DNA from: a bacterium | GTDB lineage: Bacteria; Electryoneota; Electryoneia; Electryoneales; Electryoneaceae | DNA: 21,406 nt | NCBI GenBank assembly: GCA_028278125.1 | Contig: JANQEY010000209.1 | Span: 1-21,406, forward strand | Direction of reading: 5' to 3' | Shown here: one piece after another, positions 1 through 6,716 of the stretch | Layout: each line of letters starts with the position of its first letter | How positions within the stretch are numbered: the first letter of the stretch is position 1 | Translations under genes and position numbers: made by a program | The notes under the pieces: generated by a model | What the model saw: the letters and a program-made list of their open reading frames with translations, nothing else | What the model was told of the DNA's origin: nothing | Database searches by the model: none

Positions 1-944
1 CCCCAGTTCCCAAGCGCAACTGCAACATTTCTCAGCAGTCCACGTCTTTTCAACCGGGCAATCACACTACCCTCGAAAAGTTTGATAAAGTCACGGTCAT
101 CAATTGTCATCAAATCCAATAACCCTGGATTTATCCGGTTAACGTCGTACTGGAAAATATTGTCATTGAGCGTTAGCGGTTTGTCACCCTTGTTATAGGG
201 ACAGACATCCTGGCAAAGGTCACAACCGAATATCCAGTTACCTATCAGCGGTCGCAGCTCATGAGGTATAGCCCCTTTGTGTTCAATAGTCAGGTAACTG
301 ATACATCTTGAAGCATCAAGGATATATGGATTTTTAAGGGCTCCGGTTGGACATTTTTTACAGCACAAACTGCATTCACCACAATCCTCCGAGATTTCTT
401 TACTTTCCCCGGGGGTGACTGTCTTATCGATTAGTATCTCGCCAAGAAAGAATTTTGTACCGTAATGGGGATTAACAAGTAGTGAATTTTTACCGATAAA
501 TCCAAGATTGGCGCTGTTTGCCGCCAGTTTTTCCATCACTGGTCCGGTATCGACGTATACACGAAACTCGGTATCCTCAAATAAGATTTTCTCCAGTTTT
601 TCAACAAGGTTGTTCAACATCCTGGTGATAATATGATGATAATCAAGTCCCCAGGCATATTCGGCTATAAGACCATGAGAATGATCATTGTGCTTTTTAC
701 CCGGACTCAGAGACTGCCGATAGTTTAAGCCGGTTACCAGGATAGTTTTACACTCTGGCCATAATGTTGTAGGGGATTTCCTGGCCGGTATGTTCCTTTT
801 CATCCAGTTCATTTCACCGGCAAATTCACGTTCTATCCAATTGTCATAATTTGCCGAAAGTGGATGGGGAGATGGTGAGGTTATTCCGGCGAAGTCAAAA
901 CCGGTTGATAAAGCAATATCTATGATTTTTTTGGATAGTGACAT
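1..944 (-). CDS. queG: Epoxyqueuosine reductase QueG (3' end cut by window edge)
   Basis: I translated this gene by hand from the start ATG at 944-942; it stays open for 314 codons to the window edge, so the C-terminus is missing. QueG performs the last step of queuosine synthesis in tRNA, reducing epoxyqueuosine to queuosine with a cobalamin and two [4Fe-4S] clusters in the cytoplasm. Family landmarks are clear: YAWGLDYHHI about a third of the way in, then VDTGPVMEK (the region of the catalytic Asp) and GFIGKNSLL. The first ferredoxin motif is CGECSLCCKKCPTGAL, followed by SYLTIEHKG, the second cluster motif GCDLCQDVCP, and RNVAVALGNWG at the edge. The ATG directly follows the TAA of the upstream gene (TAAATG), so the two are probably translationally coupled. 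Only the end of the protein, sometimes carrying HEAT-like repeats, is outside view. Confidence 0.96.
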   Translation of the reverse strand, partial: MSLSKKIIDIALSTGFDFAGITSPSPHPLSANYDNWIEREFAGEMNWMKRNIPARKSPTTLWPECKTILVTGLNYRQSLSPGKKHNDHSHGLIAEYAWGLDYHHIITRMLNNLVEKLEKILFEDTEFRVYVDTGPVMEKLAANSANLGFIGKNSLLVNPHYGTKFFLGEILIDKTVTPGESKEISEDCGECSLCCKKCPTGALKNPYILDASRCISYLTIEHKGAIPHELRPLIGNWIFGCDLCQDVCPYNKGDKPLTLNDNIFQYDVNRINPGLLDLMTIDDRDFIKLFEGSVIARLKRRGLLRNVAVALGNW

Positions 945-1415
945 TTATCTTTGTGATGAATATCTACTAATAATACGTTTGGCTCTTGGCCTGATATTGG
1001 TCGAGCTTTTTGCCAGGCTGTTTATTATCCGTACCAGTAATAACCCGCTTGCAAGTCCGGCGATAGCACCCACTACAGCACTGTCTTCGCTTGCAGCACC
1101 GAGAAGATTGCCGGTCAGAGCACCGACACCCAACATCAATATTGGTAAGCCGAATACTATCAGCGACGAACTGATCCTGGATGTGGGGGCAACCTCGAGG
1201 CTGATTATATCACCCTCTGAAGCATGAATTTCATTGGTTACTTCCACGAGTGGTTTTGATCCGCTGGCGGGATGACAGAAACCACTGGAACCGCAATCTC
1301 CACAAGCAGAATTTACTTCGAGTTGTACCTTGGTAGTGGTACCTTCCACCTTGATTACTCGGGCGGTCTCTTCTACATCTGCCGGACCTTTACCAAATGG
1401 TGACAATTGGGACAT
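945..1415 (-). CDS. rseC: RseC/MucC-family membrane redox protein
   Basis: A 156-residue protein of the RseC/MucC family (SoxR-reducing-system/sigma-E modulator family). The N-terminal cytoplasmic part starts with the typical E-T-A-R-V-I-K-V-E-G strand. It carries a Cys cluster, ACGDCGSSGFC, at about residues 37-47 that could bind an Fe-S cluster or act as a thiol pair. Two hydrophobic helices follow (about 84-106 and 114-133, with a GxxxG-rich second helix), then a basic tail. The start ATG at 1415-1413 is supported by an AGGAG site at 1421-1425, seven bases upstream. In other bacteria rseC lies beside rnf or rsx electron-transport genes; here it precedes queG, with which it abuts. The family is known; the redox partner here is not visible. 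Confidence 0.85.
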   Translation of the reverse strand: MSQLSPFGKGPADVEETARVIKVEGTTTKVQLEVNSACGDCGSSGFCHPASGSKPLVEVTNEIHASEGDIISLEVAPTSRISSSLIVFGLPILMLGVGALTGNLLGAASEDSAVVGAIAGLASGLLLVRIINSLAKSSTNIRPRAKRIISRYSSQR

Positions 1416-1464
1416 TTATTCTCCTGGAACCTATTATATAAATATAGCAATTCCAGCCTTCATA

Positions 1465-1491
1465 TTGACAGTTGAACCGGATGTGTATAAT
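1465..1491 (+). promoter_or_regulatory. Candidate sigma-70-type promoter for the radical SAM gene
   Basis: Perfect consensus hexamers TTGACA (1465-1470) and TATAAT (1486-1491) lie on the plus strand in the divergent region between the rseC-like gene and the radical SAM gene. The spacer is 15 bases, two shorter than optimal, which weakens the call. Transcription would begin near 1498 and leave a leader of about 130 bases before the ATG at 1630. Confidence 0.5.
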
Positions 1492-1503
1492 ACTAAGTAT
1501 AAA

Positions 1504-1544
1504 TTAGGTTGAAAAGGGAATATTTCAAAATGAGGATTACCTAA
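1504..1544 (+). other. Possible stem-loop in the leader of the radical SAM gene
   Basis: Nested inverted repeats lie just after the candidate promoter: TTAGGT (1504-1509) with ACCTAA (1539-1544), and inside it TTGAAA (1509-1514) with TTTCAA (1523-1528). The arms overlap by one base, so both stems form only with a small distortion. There is no U-tract, so it is not a simple terminator. It could be an operator or a leader RNA element, or chance. Confidence 0.25.
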
Positions 1545-1629
1545 CAAAAGTGAGAGCAGAGGGAATTTAGATTGCGTAGAATCTCGATGCCAGTTAACTT
1601 TAAATATATGTAACCACTGGAAAAATCTG

Positions 1630-2871
1630 ATGGATTCGAAGAGAAGAGAATTTCTCCACAGGGTTTTAAAAGGTACCGCTGCCGCAGGTGTGGCAGGTAT
1701 TACTCTTTCAAATCCCTCGAGTATCCCCCTGATATCGGGAAAACAGGGGGGCGCATTTGCCAACAGCAGGTTAGATATACTTTCAGCTAAAGCAAAAAGA
1801 GCTCGTTTCTGGATTTCCACCGAGATGGAAAATATATCTTGTAGTGCCTGCCATGAGACAGGTGAAATAGAAAATGGAGAATCATACTCACACGATAAAA
1901 CGATCATCCAATGCCAATTATGCGCACAGAACTGTATCATAGATCCGGGTAAAAGAGGAAAATGCCGAGCAAGAATTAACTTCGAGGGAGAATTACGCAG
2001 CCTGGTATACGGATATCCTGTTACTGTTCATATCGACCCTATCGAAAAGAAACCGTTTTATCACTTTTTACCTTCAAGTGCCGCTTTTTCGCTGGCAACT
2101 GCCGGATGTCCGTTGCACTGTAAATTCTGCCAGAACTGGCAATTGTCACAGCTGAATCCTGAAGACTATAACCCGGGCTATACACTCCCAGAAACAATAG
2201 TTGAAGCAGCGATCATGAGAAATGCGCCGGTAATTGCTTATACCTATAATGAACCAACTGTGTTTACAGAATATATGCTGGACATTGCGAATGCAGGTAA
2301 AAAAGAGGGTTTAAAAAATGTCCTAATCAGCTGTGGGTTTATGAATCCAGAACCGTTGTCAGAGATGTGTGAAGCACTGGACGCAATCAAAATTGATCTG
2401 AAAGGATATAACAACGATTTTTATCAACGTGTCTGCGACGCAGAGCTGCAACCCGTACTAAACAGCATTCGACAGGTGGCAAAAAGCGATACACATCTCG
2501 AAATAGTGAATCTTATTGTTCCGTCGTTAAACGATTCAGACGAAATGCTGTATGGTCTTGCGCACTGGATATTTAACGAAGTTGGGCCTGATGTCCCTGT
2601 ACATTTCACCCGGTTTCACCCGGATTATCAATTACTGAACCTTGCGCCAACACCCATTTCTACCCTTGAAAGGGCAAGGCAAATCGCACTCGATGAGGGT
2701 ATCAGGTTTCCCTTTGTCGGTAATGTTCCCGGTCATGATGGGAATAATACGTATTGCCCGAAATGTGGAAAAACGCTGGTTTTAAGGTCAGGATTTTTTA
2801 TTGAAGCAATGAATATCAAAAACGGGAAATGTGTTTATTGCAGTGAAGATGTTGCTGGGGTATGGGATTGA
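1630..2871 (+). CDS. amrS: AmmeMemoRadiSam system radical SAM enzyme, Tat-exported form
   Basis: A 413-residue radical SAM protein of the AmmeMemoRadiSam family, related to pyruvate formate-lyase activating enzymes. The core cluster motif is CxxxCxxC at C160, C164 and C167 (AGCPLHCKFCQNW), with TYNEPT at 205-210. Before it are C95, C98, C102 and C112, in the C-x2-C-x3-C...GKC pattern typical of this family, and the stretch HIDPIEKKPFYHFLP. The C-terminus holds a four-Cys knuckle (C376, C379, C401, C404) and ends in G-V-W-D, also family-typical. The first 45 residues look like a twin-arginine signal: KRREFL followed by a hydrophobic Ala/Gly stretch. An extra CSACH (C71, C74, H75) precedes the family Cys cluster. 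The substrate is unknown to me. The ATG at 1630 is preceded by only a weak GGAAA. The Memo-AMMECR1 partner lies 2.3 kb downstream on the same strand, beyond an inverted sensor gene. Confidence 0.92.
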   Translation: MDSKRREFLHRVLKGTAAAGVAGITLSNPSSIPLISGKQGGAFANSRLDILSAKAKRARFWISTEMENISCSACHETGEIENGESYSHDKTIIQCQLCAQNCIIDPGKRGKCRARINFEGELRSLVYGYPVTVHIDPIEKKPFYHFLPSSAAFSLATAGCPLHCKFCQNWQLSQLNPEDYNPGYTLPETIVEAAIMRNAPVIAYTYNEPTVFTEYMLDIANAGKKEGLKNVLISCGFMNPEPLSEMCEALDAIKIDLKGYNNDFYQRVCDAELQPVLNSIRQVAKSDTHLEIVNLIVPSLNDSDEMLYGLAHWIFNEVGPDVPVHFTRFHPDYQLLNLAPTPISTLERARQIALDEGIRFPFVGNVPGHDGNNTYCPKCGKTLVLRSGFFIEAMNIKNGKCVYCSEDVAGVWD

Positions 2872-2908
2872 CGTTTAATCTGATGTGGTTTCGTATCGGT
2901 ACTGCTGT

Positions 2909-4960
2909 TTAATCTTCTTTTTCCTCCTCGTCCTCACTACCGCTTTTGTTCAGGTCAAAGATCTTCCCACCACCGGCATATGGTTTCAGGCTAATATCAG
3001 TAATGTCCTGTAACTTCGTGACCAGGTCGTTTACCTGGGCAACAGACTTGGCTATTTTATCCGCATTCTGTTGAAGCGAGTGTTCATTTTTCAGGCTTGA
3101 TTTTGCCAGGTCAGAAATCAGCATCAAAGCTGCAAGTGGTTGACGGAATTCATGTGCGACAGCTCCGGCCAGCCTTTGTGCGGTTTTTAAGTTTTCACTC
3201 TCCCGAAATGTCTCTTCAGCGTGTTTACGCTCGGTAATATTCCTGCCTACAATAACACTTCTCATTTCACCGGATGATGTCCTGTAAGGTTTTCCGGAAC
3301 ATTCGGCATATAACCAGTCTCCATTTTTCCTTTGTATCCTGAATTCCATGTGGAATGCTTCTTTTGATTCAACACCACGTGAATATTCTACGATAATTCT
3401 ACGGCGGTCTTTTGGATGAAGAAGTTTAAGGAAATTGTGTCCAACAAGTTCTTCCTGTTCATAACCTGTAAATTCAGTTATGTTCGGACTGGTGTACAGG
3501 ACTCTCCCTTTTTTATCCAACTCACCGATGATTTCCAGCGTATTCTCAGCAAGAGTTCTAAACCTCTCCTCACTTTCACGAATCTGTTCGGTGACCCTAG
3601 CTTTTTCCAGGGCAGATGCAATATGGCCTGCGACAAGATTTAACAGCTCAAGATCATGTTCAGCGTACAATGAAGCATTGTTGTAACTTTGAACTACTAC
3701 TACTCCGATTGTGCCACGTTCTGTCTTAAGAGGTGCCCCAAGCCAAAGAGGATTATCAGTCCCCACAAGTTTAACTTCCCCCCTTGACACCAATTGACTG
3801 AATTTTGTGCTGTCAACCAGGATCGCCTGTCCGGTTTTCCGGACGTAATCAGTGAGGCTGTTTTCTAAATGTACAGGCTCATAACTCTCGAGATTATCGT
3901 ATTCATCCTCGTAATACGGGAAGGAATATAAACCTGTGTCTGTATTGTAAAGTGCCACGTAGAAGTTTGTTGTATCCAGGAGTATTCCCAATTGCTCACG
4001 TATCGTTACCAGAAGATCTCTTAGATCATCAGAGGTCGCTGCAGCTTGTGACAGGTTGGCTAATACTTTCTGGACCCTGGCGGATTGGACTCGTTTTGAG
4101 ATGTCACGAACTGTTGCGACAATATGTGGCTTATCCGACAGGATTACTTTACGCAGGCTGACTTCCGCTTCAAATGGGGTTTGATCGTAACGGCAGTGTA
4201 ACCATTCAAAATTCTGGTTTTCACCTGCCAGGGCGGCTTGAATCTTCTCCAGGGCTTTATCAATTGATTTCCGTCCGTCAGGCTGATAACTGGGGGAGAA
4301 CCTGTATGGAGGCTGCCCGATGATTTGGGGTCGTTTACAGCCAAACATCTCCAAAGTTTTCTGATTGCAGTCAATAAAACGATCTTCCGCCATCAGGAAA
4401 ATCGCGTCGCTGGCAGTTTCGAAAAGAATTCGATGCCGGGCTTCACTATCGGATAATTCTGATTCGTATTTCTTTCGTTCACTTATTTCGTAAAAAAATC
4501 CGGCAAAATTAATCAATTCAGATTTATCGTTAACTATCGGATTCCCATATTCTTCTATCCAATGCCATTCACCATCCTTGTTTTTCATTCGGAAGATCAA
4601 GTGATAAGGCTCATGATTGGAAATTGCCTCATTCATTCTCTTGAACATTCCGGGAACGTCCTCGGGATGATACAATTTCATGAATGAGATTTCTTCACTA
4701 TAGAATTCTTCCTTAGTGTAACCTGTAAGCTTCTCAACTGAATCGTTCAAATAGATGACAGAATATTTCTTATCGTTATTTAACAAGTAAACTACTGCCG
4801 GCAGGTTGTCCAGGATGGATTTTAATGACTTATCGTAATCTTTTAATTTCAATAGTTTTTCGGCAAGCGAAGAATTCGATTCGTTTAATGCGGAGAGACG
4901 ATTATTTAACCGGGTTAGTTCTTCACTAAGTTGTTCGTAGTTCATGTCATCCTGTTTCAT
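2909..4960 (-). CDS. PAS-PAS-GAF-PAS sensor protein with HisKA but no ATPase domain
   Basis: A 683-residue soluble sensor with no membrane segment. In order: a coiled-coil-like start (about 7-40), PAS (45-163), PAS (172-290), GAF (296-452), PAS (464-580) and a HisKA dimerisation/phosphoacceptor helix pair (590-655). The H-box is VAHEFRQPLAAL with the candidate phosphorylated His at 603. The protein then ends after a short GGKIFDL segment and an acidic tail of Glu and Asp. No N, G1, F or G2 box is present, so it cannot bind ATP like a normal histidine kinase. Only 37 bases separate its stop from the convergent radical SAM stop, so no ATPase domain was lost downstream. It may be a phospho-relay or dimerisation partner for a separate kinase. 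I chose ATG at 4960; ATG at 4945 with AGGA just upstream is an alternative, and a TTG at 5005 is less likely. Confidence 0.88.
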   Translation of the reverse strand: MKQDDMNYEQLSEELTRLNNRLSALNESNSSLAEKLLKLKDYDKSLKSILDNLPAVVYLLNNDKKYSVIYLNDSVEKLTGYTKEEFYSEEISFMKLYHPEDVPGMFKRMNEAISNHEPYHLIFRMKNKDGEWHWIEEYGNPIVNDKSELINFAGFFYEISERKKYESELSDSEARHRILFETASDAIFLMAEDRFIDCNQKTLEMFGCKRPQIIGQPPYRFSPSYQPDGRKSIDKALEKIQAALAGENQNFEWLHCRYDQTPFEAEVSLRKVILSDKPHIVATVRDISKRVQSARVQKVLANLSQAAATSDDLRDLLVTIREQLGILLDTTNFYVALYNTDTGLYSFPYYEDEYDNLESYEPVHLENSLTDYVRKTGQAILVDSTKFSQLVSRGEVKLVGTDNPLWLGAPLKTERGTIGVVVVQSYNNASLYAEHDLELLNLVAGHIASALEKARVTEQIRESEERFRTLAENTLEIIGELDKKGRVLYTSPNITEFTGYEQEELVGHNFLKLLHPKDRRRIIVEYSRGVESKEAFHMEFRIQRKNGDWLYAECSGKPYRTSSGEMRSVIVGRNITERKHAEETFRESENLKTAQRLAGAVAHEFRQPLAALMLISDLAKSSLKNEHSLQQNADKIAKSVAQVNDLVTKLQDITDISLKPYAGGGKIFDLNKSGSEDEEEKED

Positions 4961-5090
4961 CAAATATCCACAGAAAAGAATAGAGGGAAATTGGATAATC
5001 TGCAAATTTAGTCAGTAAAGTTATGTGAGAAAAGACCCGTGATGTATTTTCTGTGGGAGTGTTGAAATATTCAATATATGATTCAGTAGC

Positions 5091-5118
5091 TTGAACTAAG
5101 CTGCTTATCGCTTATACC
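5091..5118 (+). promoter_or_regulatory. Weak candidate promoter for the Memo-AMMECR1 gene
   Basis: TTGAAC (5091-5096) and TATACC (5113-5118) are separated by 16 bases, in the divergent gap between the sensor gene and the Memo-AMMECR1 gene and about 50 bases before its ATG. A small palindrome, TTGAA-ATA-TTCAA, lies just upstream at 5062-5074 and could be an operator. Both are short and may be chance. Confidence 0.3.
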
Positions 5119-5166
5119 TTATGTAACTAATTTTGGGAAACAATCTGATTCTCAGGGGAAAGTATA

Positions 5167-6699
5167 ATGAAATTACATGTCTCCAATATTCTTCTTACCC
5201 TTGTACTTCTATCAAGTTGTTCAGCATCAGATGTTCGACCTCCAGCTGTTTCCGGAAAGTTTTATTCCGCAGATGCGGGGAAATTAAAAACGGCGATAAA
5301 CTTCTTCCTGGAGGATGCCATTACGCCTGAAAACAGCTTTTCGAACAAGGAGTCCTTTGAACCTGTGGCAATAATTGTCCCGCATGCAGGGTATATGTAT
5401 TCAGGTCAGATTGCTGCCGACGCATATAGGCAAGTTGCTGATCAAAATTTTGAGATAATTGTAATCCTAGGTGTTAACCATACAACACCAGGATTTGATG
5501 GTGTTTCTGTTTATGAGAAGGGTGGATTTCAAACACCACTGGGAATAGCAAAAATTGATGAAAAAACCGGGAATGCCTTAACAGTTAGGGACAAACGATT
5601 CACTTTTAACAGAAATGTCCATGCGAATGAACATTCCATTGAGGTACAAATCCCGTTTATCCAGGTTGTTTTTCCGGGAGTTCCTGTTCTCCCTGTAATT
5701 ATTGGTGAACCTGATCCGGAATTGTGTAAAGATTTCGGTGACCGTCTCGCACTGGCAATAAAAGGTAAAAAGGCACTGATAGTAGCCAGTTGTGACCTGT
5801 CCCATTATCCAGATTATTTAACCGCAAATGATGTTGATAAAAAAACCCTGGAGTCGATTATATCACTTGATCCTGGTGTTTTCAAAGCATCAGTTCATGA
5901 AACAATGGATTTTAACCTCGCCGGTTTATCTACTTGCGCTTGCGGCGAGGCACCCGTTCTAACATTGCTCTACACCCTGGAAAATCTAGGAGTGGAGTGG
6001 GCGGAAATTGTCAGTTACGCGAATTCGGGGGATATAGCGGTAGGAGATGAATCCAGGGTTGTGGGATATGGAGCGATTATCTTCGGTAATGGAGAAAAAC
6101 CTTCCTTCCCGTCACCGTGGCCTTCGATCTTTAAATCTGTTTCCGGTTCAAAACTACCGGACAGGGATAAAAAAGGGTTACTGAAACTGGCACGAGATAC
6201 CATTGAACGATATCTAAAAACAGAAACACTTCCATTACCGCGTGGATTTGGACATGAAGCAACTGCTCTTCGCGGCGCGTTTGTCACCATTGATCTTAAT
6301 GGTCGTCTAAGGGGATGTGTCGGGCATATGGCAGAAGATATGCCGCTGGAAAAAGCAGTCTCATCAATGGCATTACAAGCAGCGTTTAATGACCACAGGT
6401 TTCAGCCGCTTACAATTTCGGAGTTGAACCAGATTGAGATCGAAATTTCGGCGCTTGTTCCGTCGAGAAAAATAAACAATCTGAACGAGATAAAACTTGG
6501 CCGTGATGGAATAATCCTGAATAAATCTGGCAGGTCAGCGGTATTCCTGCCTCAAGTCGCACCGGAACAGGGATGGAGCCTCGTTGAAACACTGGAGCAG
6601 TTGTGTTACAAGGCAGGGCTTCCTTCCGGCAGTTGGGAGAAAGGTGCGGAAATCAGGGTATTCCAGGCTGAAGTTTTTGAGGAAAGAGATTTTCACTGA
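5167..6699 (+). CDS. amrB/amrA: Memo-AMMECR1 fusion lipoprotein (AmmeMemoRadiSam proteins B and A)
   Basis: A 510-residue fusion of two AmmeMemoRadiSam partners. The N-terminus is a lipoprotein signal with lipobox LSSC and the acylated Cys at 18, so the protein should be anchored in a membrane facing the periplasm. Residues about 24-308 are a Memo domain, a fold related to class II extradiol dioxygenases. Candidate metal ligands are H73 in PHAGYMYSG, H105 in GVNHTTP, H152/H156 in VHANEHSIEVQ, H213 in CDLSHY, and C257/C259 in TCACGEAP. Residues about 330-507 are an AMMECR1 domain with the signature LRGCVG at 381-386 and FNDHRFQPL at 407-415. The start is supported by AGGGG at 5154-5158. The reaction is not established for this family, as far as I know. 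The next gene starts 17 bases downstream and is likely cotranscribed. Confidence 0.93.
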   Translation: MKLHVSNILLTLVLLSSCSASDVRPPAVSGKFYSADAGKLKTAINFFLEDAITPENSFSNKESFEPVAIIVPHAGYMYSGQIAADAYRQVADQNFEIIVILGVNHTTPGFDGVSVYEKGGFQTPLGIAKIDEKTGNALTVRDKRFTFNRNVHANEHSIEVQIPFIQVVFPGVPVLPVIIGEPDPELCKDFGDRLALAIKGKKALIVASCDLSHYPDYLTANDVDKKTLESIISLDPGVFKASVHETMDFNLAGLSTCACGEAPVLTLLYTLENLGVEWAEIVSYANSGDIAVGDESRVVGYGAIIFGNGEKPSFPSPWPSIFKSVSGSKLPDRDKKGLLKLARDTIERYLKTETLPLPRGFGHEATALRGAFVTIDLNGRLRGCVGHMAEDMPLEKAVSSMALQAAFNDHRFQPLTISELNQIEIEISALVPSRKINNLNEIKLGRDGIILNKSGRSAVFLPQVAPEQGWSLVETLEQLCYKAGLPSGSWEKGAEIRVFQAEVFEERDFH

Positions 6700-6716
6700 T
6701 ATACCACGGTTATAGC

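Noticed and set aside
1434..1940. 168-codon minus-strand frame over the start of the radical SAM gene
   Set aside because: It overlaps the radical SAM signal region and its promoter region; its composition is that of a shadow frame, and the radical SAM frame is unambiguous.
2409..2909. A lost ATPase domain of the sensor gene hidden by a frameshift
   Set aside because: The sequence just beyond its stop is the end of the convergent radical SAM gene, which is intact with its C-terminal Cys knuckle.
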